This document shows positions 34,421-47,347 of a stretch of 64,000 nt of DNA, piece by piece. Within the stretch, counting starts at the first letter, position 1; every line of letters begins with the position of its first letter. The stretch is from Oenanthe sinensis (Eukaryota; Streptophyta; Magnoliopsida; Apiales; Apiaceae). The notes under the pieces were generated by a model. It made no database searches and was not told where the DNA came from. It saw nothing but the letters and a program-made list of their open reading frames with translations. The stretch covers positions 3,331,501 to 3,395,500 of the forward strand of contig CM053809.1 in the NCBI GenBank assembly GCA_028671895.1, in the 5' to 3' direction. The translations under genes were made by a program, and so were the position numbers.

Positions 34421-35531
34421 TGTTATTCCTTAGAACAATGTCAATATTTGGTGAATGGGGGGTTGAATACAAATATTAAAACTTTTGCTTCTTTTAATAT
34501 TTGTTCTTGATGTTTGAGAGTTTGAGAGAATATGTTTGAACAGATAACAACTGAAAATTAAAGTGAACAAAGAGATTTAAAAATTACTGATGGATTGGTT
34601 TTTCCATCAGTTATATATTTTTGCTCAATGTTCCTAGGTTAAAAGAAAACCTAACTTCGTTTCTACAAAGTTAGAAAAATCAACTGATCTTACAATTTAC
34701 TCTAAAGCCTGAACAGTTGATTTTAGAAATATTGTCTAACTTCTATTTGTCTAACAATGCTACTACACTTATTTATATACTACAAGTGTATTTTACAATT
34801 CATATTCTAGGATTGTTTCAATCTGCCTCTCTTTTTCCTTTTTCTTAGGAAAACAAACTTGAAAGACAACTACGGATGGAGTCTTCACAGCCACCCTAGG
34901 CTGTCTTCCATAGTTGTGTTTTTGTTCTCTGGATCTACAACTGATAGTCTTTCTGTGTTGTCATAATCAATTGATAATTTACTGTTAAGCATATCAATTG
35001 ATTCATCCTTTAATCCTTCAACTGATGTTCTTCTTCGATTGATCTTTACATCCATCGATTGATATGGAATGACTTATCGATTGATAAATGTTATCAATCG
35101 ATATATCAATCGATGGGTGTTCACATCAGTTGATAGTCTTCAATTCCTACTTGGCTTCTTCGATTGATCTCTCATCCATTGTGGCTTCAATATCAATTGA
35201 TCATCTTTCATTTGTACAATTTCCTGTGTTCAAATAATTACAATTTGACAGTTTAATTTACACATCAATTGATGATCTATATTAATCGACTCTAACAACA
35301 ATTGATAAGAATAATATCAATTGATTTACACCTTATCGATTGAAATAGACTAAGTACACATATGCTACAATCCAAATTATCAATTGACTCATATAAACAT
35401 TTCAACTGATAAATGGTTTCTTGATCGATTAATATTTATAAATTTTCATATAAATTGATCAGTTACATAAAATAAAATTTCTATGATTCTAAGATTATTG
35501 TTATCATCAAATTACATATAGATTCCTAACA
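34421..35531 (-). repeat. 3' LTR of element D
   Basis: 1111 bp, TGTTATTCC...CCTAACA on the plus strand. The outer half is densely filled with ATCAATTGAT and ATCGATTGAT-type words (exact copies at 34993, 35192, 35274 and 35316). Confidence 0.96.
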
Positions 35532-35540
35532 ATCTCCCCC
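35532..35540 (-). other. polypurine tract of element D
   Basis: ATCTCCCCC on the plus strand, i.e. GGGGGAGAT on the element's strand, directly before the 3' LTR and identical to the tract of element A. Confidence 0.92.
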
Positions 35541-35714
35541 TATTTGTGTCTGTGATATGAACATGCATAAATCTACTTGATAATAACAAAACCCTTAAAA
35601 ATTTACATTCAGATAGAATCAAGAAATTGAATTAGCACATTAATTTTGGAAGTACCAGATTGATAGATAACTCCTGCAAGCAGCTTCAATGTCTTCATTG
35701 TCTCCATGATTTAA

Positions 35715-38700
35715 TTAGCTCATCTTCCTTCTCTTCTCAGCATTTTCCTTTAGCTGCCTGATGAAAGAACTCCTCAAAATTGCTTCATCCCTGTCAGTTT
35801 CTCCAAGTTGCCTCATAAGGTAATGTATTTCTTCATCTGTGATTTTGTCCAGATATTTGCAGATATCAAAGAACTTTGTGTTGCCCTCCACATCTGTAAA
35901 AATCATAGCATACTTTGGCTCCAACACCACCTTTTTGACCTGTGACTTCCATAGCTTTAGAGGTGAATCAGGTTCAGCTTCTGCCTTGGATCTCCTTAAC
36001 TTTGAAATTTGTTGTTGAATCTCCTAAGCAATTATTGTGTTTAGTTTGTACTTTCTGTTGAGTAGAGGAAGGATAGTCTTTAAAACATTGTAACTCTTCT
36101 TCATTATCACTTTCATTGAATAAGTGATCTTCACTCCATTTTCATACTCCAATCTCATAGATTCCACTTGATTAGAAGTAGTAGGGTGAGTCCTTACTCC
36201 AATTAGTCCTTTTTCATTAATTACTGGTACTCCCTTCATATCATAACTTTCAATTGTCACCCCCTCCCTTATTTCTTCTTGTTGACCCTGAAGGTTTTCT
36301 TGAACCACTATCTCTTGAATAGAACTTGACCTTTTCTTGGCCATAGCTATTTTTCTCTTTTTCCTCAGTGTTTGCTCCAATGATTGATCTTCCATACTCC
36401 AGTCTATTTCCATTTGCCTTGCTATTTCCACATTCTCCTTTTCTCTTCTTACAGCATCTGACAATCCTGTAGAAATAGCTCATTGAAGAAGCTTCTTGCC
36501 AACTGGCTCCTTCCTTTTCTTTTCTTCTTTAATCATTATGGCTTTACCCTTTTTCTTCTCTTCAAGGGCTTCAAGATCAATTGATAGAAAGGCTTCAGCA
36601 TTTGAGTTGCTTTCTTTGGCAACCTTTTGTGCATCTTCATTTATTTTTCTTGTTTGAGCAATAAACTCATTCAAGTCTCCTTTTTCTACTACCTCTGTCA
36701 CCAACTCAGTGCTTCTCTTCAAATCTTCAATTCTTTTCCTTTCTCTCTCAATCATTGATTGAGTTTCTCTTTCCCTAGAAATCCTTCTAGCTTCTAGATC
36801 AGTTTCAAATTTCTTGAATTCTTCCTTTTTCTGTTATAAGTCATCTTTGGGAGAATTAGATGACTTAGATCTTTTTGAAGACTGATTATCCCTGTTACTT
36901 CTGTATTTGAATCTTTTTGTTGCAGAACCATCAATGTCACTTGTCTTGTCCATACCAGAACCACCTACACCACCACTACCACTGCTTTTGTCATCACCAT
37001 TATCACCATCATCCTTCTTCTTTGTATTCTCCCCCTTTTTATTATCATCAATTGGAGGGGGGGTGGCATTCTGTCAAGAAACTTTTGAAGAATGGAAGCA
37101 TGAAGACTTTGACCTGCAATTATAGTATCCATTTTCTTTTCTAGAGAGCCCACTCTAGTTTCCAAAGCTGTAAAGTTCTTTGATTTCTTGAAGAGCTTGT
37201 CTTTGATGTGATTCAAGGTGTTGAATGGTAGTTTTTCATCCAATCTCCTGTCCAAAGCATCCTTGTTGGTAGAGATAGAGTCCTTGATAATCTACAGTTC
37301 CCTCTTCACTCCTGTCACTATCATCTTTTGAATTTTCAGTGATTCTCTCATAAAGTGAGCAATTCTCCTTTAAGTAGGATCTTCAATTTCTCCTTCCACC
37401 ATTGCCCTTCTATATTGAGATAGAATCTCAGTTTCAGCAGCTTCTAGGGAACTATCAATTGTGCTCATCCATGGGTCCTCATCAGAATCTTCTTCTAGCT
37501 CTTCAGGTGCCATATAACATATGTCTGTTGTATTGGCAATACTTTCCTTCAGATTCCTGGTCCTTTGTTCTGTATGATCAATTCCCAAGAGTTGTTATGC
37601 ATCCCTGTTACTTGAAGTAGCCAACCCCTGACATTGTGGATTAGGATGGATGAAATTATGTGGATCCAATTCACCAGCATCAACCTCCTCTTCAATGTCA
37701 TTGGCAACTCCACTCTCACTAGCTTCTGCATTTGATACTCCCCCTAACTCCTTGACTCCCACGTCTTCTGCCATCAATTCATTTTCCAATTCCTGTGCAA
37801 ATAGAAGAATTGTTTTATCTCTCTCACTCGTCTCTCTATTTTGCATCAGGATCTCATCCTGGAATCTCACCTCTTCCTCACTCATTTTTTGTGCACCTTC
37901 TAAGGTGGGGCCCTCAAGTGTTTCACTCTCATTCTTAGAAGAATTAGGAATGTCCTTACTCACTCCCTCTCATTTTTCCAGGCTGCAATCCTGCCTCTCA
38001 CTCAACTCACTCATTCCTAAGAGTGTTTGTGCAACATCAATTGATTGAGCATCAATTGATGTAAAGATATTAACAGTTGAGGTATTTGGGATATTCATCG
38101 ATTGATGCATACCCATCGATTGATCTTGAGTATCGATCGATGGCTTATCAGTCGGTGGTTGTATATCAATTGATGAAGAAAAATCAATTGATGGAGTAGA
38201 AACAGTTAAGGAAATTATTTGAGAAGAGATATTTTTAATAATATGAGAAATGGAATCCTGAATATCCTGGGAAGAAGATTCAGGAAAGAGTGTTGGCTTC
38301 TCCTTTAAGAAGAAAAAAGGAGAATATGAAAATGTTTGATAATCTATCAAAACATTTTCTGAAGAAATTTGTTGGGATGGAGAAGTAAGAATAGAAGGGA
38401 TTGGAATTGAGAGAGAATGGGGTTGCATCTCATCATTTATATGAGATGCATCAACCTGACTTTGAGAAGGCTCCACCACAGTTTCCTGTGATTTTACAGT
38501 GTGTGATTCCCCATGTGCAAATGTGACTTTCTTCCTTCTCATTTCATATGGTGTTACTGTTTTGGCCTGTGTGTCCCCAACTTGGTTCTGTGCCCCAGGT
38601 TGTGGGTTATTTTCAATATTATCATCCTTTTGGAAGGATGGCAATAGGGATGTGGTATTTTCCATATTAACATCCACAGTCATTTGGGAGACTTTGGAGT

Positions 38701-39774
38701 GGCTTGGCTGAGGTTGCACACCCTCACTGTCCTTATCCTTCTGGGTTCTTTGATGTTCCCCAGTTTCCTCACCACCTACATCCTCCTGTAATCTATCTAC
38801 CAAAATAGTTGATTTTCTTTTCTTTGTTTTTACAACAGCAGGTTCTTGGGAACCTGTTGAGGTTGGTTTCTTAGATTTGGATTTTGAGATTAGTTGTGTG
38901 GCTTGGGTAGGAGGGTTGGGGTCATTACTACCACCCTTCATAGTCACAGAAGGCAAAGAAGATTTAGGTAAAGAAGAAGTTAGGGTTGAGATAAATACCT
39001 TAACAAAAGGTGGGTAAATCAATTCCACATTACTGTGAAGATTGATTCTTACTAAGTCTTTGAAGACCCTTTTGTTTTGAGTCCAACACTCAAGGGTTTC
39101 AGTTTCCCTGCAAATCTCAATTTCTTTGACAAAGTGGTTAATAAAAATCATGATAAATCTAGCATAATATATATGATTAAACCTATCATGCTTCTTTCCT
39201 AACTTAGCAACAATTTCAGATAGTAATATAGAAGAAAAATCATGATACTCATCAAACAACACACTATATGCTATTTGTTGCATGCTTGAAGTTATGGCAT
39301 CAAAATTACTAATTTTACCACTAAAGCATTTTATTATTGCATCAAAGAAATAAGACTATTCTCTCCTAAGATGTTTTCTAACTACTTGCCCTAAATTAAT
39401 GTCAGGATTTGCATAATTGACAGCCCTAAGCATGTTTCTAATATCTGATTAACAAGGCACATTATCAGTATTATTAACAGGCAAATCTAAACATTCATTT
39501 AAAAGTAAAGTAGTAAGAATATACTCTTGTCCTTTACAGTTGAATTTGATGCTTGAGAAGTCATCAGCAACTTCTGCAGAGGTCCAAAATTCTTCCATCA
39601 AATTGCAGATTATTTTTTATGCTTCCTTCAATGCTTTCTGTACCTTGCCACTTCCCAGGAATCGCATCAAAGGATGAAATTCCCTTGGAGCTTCTTCAAC
39701 CACAGTGCAGGCCACAAAATTATTCAATTCGTAGATGAACCCGGCTTGAGAGATTTTCTTGGATGAAGATTCCA
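35715..39774 (-). pseudogene. env-like ORF of element D
   Basis: The start is placed at 39774 (MESSSKKISQAGFIY), 0.7 kb after pol. The N-terminal part has stops near 39620 and 39450; then a 437-residue open frame runs 39283-37970. That block starts with a helical domain, continues with a Lys/Ser/Thr-rich region (RKKVTF, KKRKST) and ends in a Ser-Ile-Asp / Ser-Thr-Asp low-complexity tract written by ATCAATTGAT repeats. Later blocks are acidic (37595-37963) and Lys/Glu-rich coiled coil (36480-36755), then a C-terminal helix (35715-35930). No signal peptide or membrane helix is evident. It is the extra ORF typical of SIRE/Maximus; biological role unknown. Confidence 0.7.
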
Positions 39775-39868
39775 TTCTCTTATGTAGAAGATTAGAAGAA
39801 CAAAATGTTTAAAGATATTAAGAGAATTGAGTACTGAGAGAATTGGGTAGAGATTGAGTTCGTAGATT

Positions 39869-39914
<46 letters not shown>

Positions 39915-40509
39915 GAGAAATTGTTAATAAAATTGCAAGTAAGAATGAACAATGTTTTAATCTCACTATTTATAATTACTGATTTCTCAATCAATTTCTT
40001 ACTCAAAATAGAACTTAATCGACCGTTAAAAAAATGAAAAGTAAAAATTACCAATTTTGGCAATCGACTGTTATACATATAGGAATGTATGTATTAATCA
40101 ATTGATAAAATGAGTAATCAACGGTTAGATTTTTATACAGATCGATTGATGACATGGACCCTTTTAAATTCCAAGTCATCAATTGGTAAAGCTTGTTTAT
40201 CGACAGGTACACTTATCCATCGATAAATAAATATATTATCAATTGATATATTTATCTGTCGATAGTTACAAATATCCATCGATAAGTAAATATATCATCA
40301 ATTGATATATTTATCTGTTGATAACTACAAATATCCATTGATAAGAACAATGTTTATCAATTGATTAATGAAAAATCAATAGATTAACATAGTCAATGGC
40401 TAAAATTTATATACATATATATATATATATATAACTTGTCAGACATTTAAATCATTAAATATAATTAAGCATACCTATATCACAGACCAATCTATTGAAG
40501 GTAGATTCA
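39775..40509 (-). other. pol-env spacer of element D with palindromic repeats
   Basis: Non-coding. It holds a (GA)n run of about 46 bases (39868-39914), then AT-rich sequence with exact ATCAATTGAT at 40097, 40238, 40297 and 40356, many one-base variants, and a (TA)n run near 40417-40432. Confidence 0.8.
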
Positions 40510-43500
40510 TCTAGTGATTTGGTAAAAATATCTGCAAGTTATCTTTCACTAGGGACAAAATGTAATTCAACTGTACCATTCATTACATGTTCCCTAATGA
40601 AGTGATACCTTATGTCAATGTGCTTGGTTCTGGAATGTTGCACAGGATTTTCTATTATAGCAATGGCACTTGTATTATCACAGAAAATAGGAATCTTGTT
40701 CATGTTGAATCCATAGTCAAGTAGTTGATTTCTCATCCATAATATTTGTGCACATCAACTTCCAGCTGCAATGTATTCAGCCTCTGCAGTAGATGTAGAC
40801 ACTGAATTCTGCTTTTTGTTGAACCATGATACAAGCTTATTTCCTAGAAATTGACAGGAGCCTGTAGTACTTTTTCTGTCAATTCGGCAACCTGCATAGT
40901 CTGCATCTGAATAACCAAATAGATCAAATCCAGAATCTCTAGGATACCAAATTCCAAGATTTGGAGTTCCCTTGAGATATTTGAATATTCTTTTTATTGC
41001 AATCAAATGAGATTCTCTAGGATCAGCCTAAAATCTAGCACAAAGACATGTAGCAAACATTATGTCTAGCCTACTTGCAGTTAAATAAAGTAATGAGCCA
41101 ACCATGCCTATATAACTTGAAATGTCCACCATAGCTTCTTTAGTATTTAGTTCAAGTTTAGTTGCAGTGGCCATGGGAGTTTTTGCAGAAGAACATTCAC
41201 TTACATCAAATCTTTTTAATAAATCAGAAATATATTTGGTTTGATTTATGAAAATGCCATTTTTGACTTCTTTGCCTTGCAAACCAAGAAAATAGGTAAG
41301 TTCTCCCATCATGCTCATTTCATATTTACTTTGCATCAACTTAGCAAACTTTTGACAAAAATTTTCATTAGTTGAACAAAAAATAATGTCATATACATAG
41401 ATTTGAACAAGAATCATAGAGCCACTAACATTTCTATGAAAGAGAGTTTTATCAACAGTACCTCTTGTGAAGTGATTCTCAATCAGGAATTTAGATAGAG
41501 TTTCATACTAGGCCTTAGGTGCTTGTTTTAATCCATAAAGTGCCTTCAGAAGATAGTACACAAATCCAGGATGAACAGGATCAATAAAACCAGGAGGTTG
41601 TTCTACATATACTTCTTCTTCTAGTTCTCCATTGAGAAAATCACTTTTCTCATCCATCTGATACACCTTGAAATTTGTATGAGCAGCATATGCTAAAAAG
41701 ATTCTGATTGCTTCTAACCTTGTAACTGGTGCAAATGTTTCATCAAAATATATGCCTTCTTCTTGTGAATAGCCATTTGCCACTAATCTTGCTTTATTCC
41801 TTGTCACTGTACCAGATTCATCCATTTTGTTTCTGAATACCCATTTTGTGCCAATGACAGACTTGTTCTTTGGTTTGGGCACCAGCTTCCATACCTTGTT
41901 CCTTTTAAACTAATTCAACTCTTCTTGCATAGCAATTATCCAATCAGGATCATTTAAGGCTTCTTCAATCCTTTTTGGTTCTTCTTGAGATAGAAAGCTG
42001 CTATACAAGCATTCATTTTGAGTTGCACTTCTGGTTTTGACTCCATCATTTAAATCTCCAATAATTAATTCAAAGGGATAGCTTTTTTCCATTTCCTTTG
42101 AGATGGTAAATTTGTTCTTGAAGATGATGATGCTTCATGATCATTGAAAGTGTTTTGATCATTGTGATGTGATTGACTGTTTGAGAACCCTCCCCCTGAG
42201 ATGGACGCTCCTCTTGAAGATTGTTGAGCAGAGTTGTTATCCATTGAATGATTATCAATTGATGTATTATCAGTCGATTGAAGATTGTCAACTGATAAGT
42301 TATCTGTTGATGTATTGACATCAATTGATGGAAGGATTCTAGGTACTCGAATTCTTGAAATTTCCACATCATCATCACTATCCTCAATATTGCTTGTTGA
42401 TTCATTTTTAAAATGCAATAGGTCATGAAATCCTTCATCAAACAACCCTTGAATTTTCTTGTCATCAAAGACTACATGCATAGATTCCATAACAATGTGT
42501 AATCTAATATTGTAGACTCTGTATGCTTTGGTTGTTATTCCATATCCAACAAATATAGCTTCATCAGCCTTGACTTCAAATTTTTTTAGATTTTCACCTT
42601 GATTTCTAAGTACAAAGCATTTGCAGCCAAATACATGAAGAAAGTTAATTGTTGGCTTATTGACCTTTTTCATCAACTGATATGGAGTTTTGCCTTGAAT
42701 TTGATTGACCATGGAAATATTCTGAATGTAGCAAGCAGTATTAATTGCTTCTACCCAGAAGTATGTAGGTAGTTTTGCTTCTTCTAACATAGTTCTAGGA
42801 GCTTCAATCAAGATCCTATTTTTCCTTTCAACTACTCCATTTTGTTGTGGAGTTCTTGGTGCAGAGAAATGATGAGTGATACCTTTTTCTTCACAGAATT
42901 CCTTCATTGTTTCATTCTTGAATTCAGTACCATTATCACTTCTAATTTTCTTGACCTTCCATTCAGTTCCATTTTCAACATTCTTCACATGATTGATAAT
43001 TAATTTACTTGCATCATCATTAGAGTGTAAGAAGTATACCCATGAAAATCTTGTAAAGTCATCCACAATGACTAAGGCATATTTCTTTTTGGCAATTGAC
43101 ATGATGTTAACTGGACCTAATAATTCCAAAGTCTTGTCAATTGATGATTCAGACTTTGACTTAAATGATGCTTTTCTTTTTTTCCCTTTTGAAAGGCATC
43201 ACACAGTCCATCCTTGGTGAATTCCATCTGTGGAATGTCTCTAACCAGATTCTTTCTGATCAATAGATTCATGGCTTTGAAATTCAAATGGGCTAGTTTT
43301 TTGTGCCAAATCCAACTTTCATCTGAATTTGCTTTGCTCAGTAGGCATGTTATTGAATTTGCCTTTACAGAGCGAAAATCAGCCACATAGGCATTTCCTT
43401 TTCTTTCTCCAGTTAAGAGAATTTCACCAGATTCCTTATTGGCTATGATGTATGATCTAGTTGTAAACCACACACCATTACCATTATCACACAGTTGACT

Positions 43501-43740
43501 AATACTGAGCAAGTTGTGCTTCAATCCATCAACTAGTGCTACAAGTTCAATGATAACTTTATCTTTTGCAATTGAGCCATATCCCAGGGTGAAACCTTTG
43601 CTGTTATCTCCAAAAGTAACTCCTGAGCCAACCTTTTCCACAAACTTTGTGAGCAGGGACAAGTCTCCAGTCATATGCCTTGAGCATCCACTATCCAAAT
43701 ACCAAAGATTTTTCTTCCTGTTTCCCTGTACACACATAAA
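40510..43740 (-). pseudogene. pol: pol of element D (PR-INT-RT-RNase H)
   Basis: Ty1/Copia order on the minus strand. Protease at about 43700 has intact WYLDSGCSRHMTGD. The GAG-pre-integrase follows (KKLAHLNFKAMN; the last zinc Cys reads Phe in CDAFQKG). The integrase core lies in the 354-residue open frame 43129-42065 with VDDFTRFSW, RSDNGTEF and PQQNGVVERKNR. An integrase-RT linker full of Ser-Thr/Ile-Asp-Asn repeats comes next. RT runs from about 42092 to 41028; the catalytic YVDD reads YVYD (41388-41399), which should abolish polymerisation. RNase H lies at 41006-40539. Three stops separate the blocks. Confidence 0.93.
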
Positions 43741-46186
43741 ACAATCAAGTTGTTTTTGTTACCCAATTTGCCTTGGGTCCTCTTTCATTAGTTGCAGCAT
43801 GAGCCTTTGTTGCCAATTTTGGTTCCTTTTGTTTTGGTGAATTTAAATCCACTTTAACTTTGGGAGTTGACTTTTGGGGCTTATACACCTTGGAACTCAT
43901 GGCAGAATTTCCATACATTTCATTATCGACATTAGGCATGTTTTATGGCATACCAGGAATGTTCATATTTGCATATGTAAAGAAGGGATTATACATGTAT
44001 AAAACTTATGCATAGGGCATATGAACATTGGGTGCAACTAAATTAGAAGACATGGCATTCATGAGCATAGGATTGGTAAACATGGCATTAGCAGTAATGG
44101 CATGTACATTTAAATCACTTGAAGATATAGGTTTCTTTTCATTCTTGCATTGCATAGACAAATGATTTACACTGCCACATTTAGCACATACCTTTCTGGG
44201 AGCATACATGTCAGGAATGTAGTTGTTGTGCTTATTAATGCTTACTTTGCCATTCCTATTCTTTTTCTTTTTCTCAGACTTAGGTTGAGTAATTTCCACA
44301 TGTGCTATCTTTTCTAATTTCTCTTTTAATTGTTTCTTGGATAAGCTACCTATGTTAATCCTCTCAGCTTCAGTCTCAACCTGATTTTTGGTTTTCTTAA
44401 CAAAAATGATAGGAGTGCTAAATTTGTTCTTTTTGGTAGCCATTGATGATTTACTTGTCGATGGATGCTTATCAGTTGATTCAGCATCAATCGATTGATA
44501 ATCCTTATCAGTTGATGAAGGATTAGCAGTCGATTGATCTTTATCCATTGAAGTATCAGTCAATAGCTTGCCTATTGATTTGGGGAGTTCTCCTAGAGTA
44601 TCTACACCTTGAACATCAATAATTTGTTTGGCAGTTTTAGCAGACCTATTCCATTTGTTAATGGTTTCAATTTCTTCAGCCAATTATTCTTTTAACAATT
44701 CTTCTCTTTTCAAACTGTTTACTAGTTCATCTCTAGCATCCTTACTCTCCTGCTTAAATCTATCTAAACAAACAAGTTCATTTTCAAGAAAAATATTCCT
44801 CTCAGTTAAGACATCAATGGTGTTCTTCAATTTGAGATTTTTCTTGTTTAGAGATTTTAGAGTGACATGCAAATTGTACAATTCATTGGAAATTTCATTA
44901 ATAGTACTATTGCATTCATCAGTTGTAAGCTCGGAAAAGTTTGTAGCTAATACCTGATTTGATGATGAACTAGCTTCTTCATCTTCATGTTTGACCATTA
45001 GTGCTAGATTGATGAATTCCTCAGAATCATTATCCTCAGCAGCCTAGTCTTTCTCTTCAGTGACAAAATCTTTTTCTTTCTGTTTCAAAAGGTCAAAGTA
45101 TTTCTTTTTATAATCAATACTATCACAAGACTTTGCATTTTCTTGTTTTGGCTTCCTGCACTTATTTGAGAAATGACCAGCCAATCCACAGTTAAAACAT
45201 TTGAATTTAGATCTATCAATCAAATTTTTGTTTTGATTGTTACTTCTAAACTGGGATCCAGGCCTTTGAGCATTTGGATTCCTCTTAAATTTTAGCTTTG
45301 AAAACTTCCTTGACAAAAATGCAAGGTGTTCATCAATCTCATCCAAATCACCCTGAGAGCATGTTTCATCTTCTTCACACTTGCCTTTTCCTCTTTTGAA
45401 TGATTCTTCAACAGCATCACCAGCCATCATGACAGACTCTTCTACACAGCCACTTTCCTTCTTTTCTTCATTTCCTTTGACCATCAAAGCCACAGTTTTC
45501 TCCTTTCTTTGATTCTTCTCATCTTATTGGATTTCCCACTCATATGTCTTGAGAATACCATAAAGTTTCTCAAGAGTATAATCCTTGAAGTCCTGAGATT
45601 GTCTAATGGAAACAGTCATTGGTTTCCATTCTTTTGGAAGAGATCTAAGAAATTTTAGATTTGTATCCTCAGTTGCATAAACCCTACCATATAGCTTCAG
45701 TCCATTTAATAACTTCTGAAATCTGCTATAAGTGTTATTGATAGATTCTCCCATCTTCAAATGAAATGATTCATACTTTTAAATCAAGAGTGGCATCTTG
45801 TTTTTCCTTACTTGTTCAGTTCCTTCACATAGAGTTTGAAGAGTGTCTCATACCTCTTTTGATGAAGTACAGTTTATCACATTGTCAAACATATCTTCAT
45901 CTAGGCCATTAAACAGAATGTTCATGGCCTTCTTGTCTTTGAGAACTTCTTTTTCATCCTCTTCTGTGAACTCAGAGATGAGTTTAGGAATATGTTAGTC
46001 AAGTGCAGGAGTTTCATCAGGGTTAACACCTATGACTAGCTTCATGGGAATATGAGGACCTTTCTCTATCCAGTGAACATAGGAAGAGTCAAGAGAAAGA
46101 AAATGCAGATGCATTTTTACCTTCCATAGAAAGTATTCATCATTTTCTAATACTGGAATCTTTACACCTAAATTTTTTTGGCCCAT
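43741..46186 (-). pseudogene. gag: gag of element D
   Basis: Start at 46186 on the minus strand (MGQKNLGVKIPVLENDEYFLWKVKM), a typical Copia gag start. The capsid region continues with stops near 45994 and 45780, and LYGILKTYEWEIQ at about 45550. A classical zinc knuckle (CFNCGLAGHFSNKC) lies at 45158-45199. Then comes a long coiled-coil stretch (44684-44998), a Ser-Thr-Asp repeat tract, and a second knuckle-like CAKCGSVNHLSMQC near 44150-44190. The last block (43745-43939) ends in WVTKTT just before protease in another frame. At least four stops. Confidence 0.9.
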
Positions 46187-46230
46187 ATTGACTGTTCTTG
46201 ATCTTTAAACTTTCTGTATGTTGAAAGCCT

Positions 46231-46242
46231 GCTCTGATACCA
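46231..46242 (-). other. primer-binding site of element D (initiator tRNA-Met)
   Basis: TGGTATCAGAGC on the element's strand, two bases after the 5' LTR. This is the standard initiator tRNA-Met site of plant Copia elements. Confidence 0.95.
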
Positions 46243-46244
46243 AT

Positions 46245-47347
46245 TGTTATTCCTTAGAACAATGTCAATATTTGGAGAAGGGGGGGTTGAATACAAATAT
46301 TAAAACTTTTGCTTCTTTTAATATTTGTTCTTGATGTTTGAGAGTTTGAGAGAATATGTTTGAACAGATAAAAACTGAAAATTAAAGTGAACAAAGAGAT
46401 TTAAAAATCACTGATGGATTGGTTTTTCCATTAGTTATATATTTTTGCTCAATGTTCCTAGGTTAAAAGAAAACCTAGCTTCATTTTTATAAAGTTAAAA
46501 AATCAACTGATATTACAAATTTCTCTGAAACCTGAACAGTTAATTTTAGAAATATTGTATAACTTCTATTTGTCTAAAAATGCTACTACACTTATTTATA
46601 TACTACAAGTGTATTTTACAATTCATATTCTATGATTGTTTCTATCTGTCTTTCTTTTTTCTTTTTCCTTTTTAGGAAAACAAACTTGAAAGACAGCTAT
46701 GGATTGAGTCTTCACAGCCACCCTAAGCTGTCTTCCATAGGTATGCTTTTGTTCTCTGGATCTACAACTGATAGTCTTTCTGTGTTGTCACAATCAATTG
46801 ATAATTTGCTATTAAGCATATCAATTGATTCATCCATTAATCCATCAACTGATGTTCTTCTTCAATTGATCTTTACATCCATCGATTGATATGGAATGAC
46901 TTATCGATTGATAAATGTTATCAATCGATGGGTGTTCACATCAGTTGATAGTCTTCAATTCCTAACTTGGCTTCTTCGATTGATCTCTCATCCATTGTGG
47001 CTTTAATATCAATTGATCATCTTTCATTTGTACAATTTCCTGTGTTCAAATAATTACAATTTGACAGTTTAATTTACACATCAATTGATGATCTATATTA
47101 ATCGACTCTAACAACAATTGATAAGAATAATATCAATTGATTTACACCTTATCGATTGAAATAGACTAAGTACACATATGCTACAATCCAAATTATCAAT
47201 TGACTCATATAAACATTTCAACTGATAAATGGTTTCCTAATCAATTGATATTTATAAATTTTCATATCAATTGATCAGTTGCATAAAATAAAATTTCTAT
47301 GATTCTAAGATTAATGTTATCATCAAATTACATGTAGATTCCTAACA
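46245..47347 (-). repeat. 5' LTR of element D
   Basis: 1103 bp, homologous to 34421-35531. It contains seven exact ATCAATTGAT palindromes (46793, 46820, 47008, 47080, 47132, 47240, 47266). A 12-bp ATATATCAATCG-type unit present in the 3' LTR near 35100 is absent here. Confidence 0.95.

Larger units (their letters stand above)
34421..47347 (-). mobile_element. SIRE/Maximus-like Copia element D, full length
   Basis: 12.9 kb, with LTRs at 34421-35531 (3') and 46245-47347 (5'), 5-bp duplications CATAG, an initiator-Met primer-binding site and a polypurine tract. Minus-strand order: gag, protease, integrase, RT, RNase H, spacer, env-like ORF. It serves as the template for reading the broken elements A, B and C. 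LTRs differ at roughly 18 of the first 380 positions. The gag-pol frames are interrupted by stops and the RT active site is altered. It is inserted in the Tat element between its protease and RT. Confidence 0.96.

Noticed and set aside
36907..37144. Plus-strand Pro/Ser/His-rich ORFs
   Set aside because: Low-complexity shadows of the env-like ORF of element D.
39868..39914. Long (GA)n run and nearby Ser/Leu-rich ORFs
   Set aside because: Simple microsatellite; ORFs follow from the dinucleotide repeat.
46231..46242. Possible tRNA gene remnant
   Set aside because: The 12 bases complementary to initiator tRNA-Met are a primer-binding site; no cloverleaf is present.
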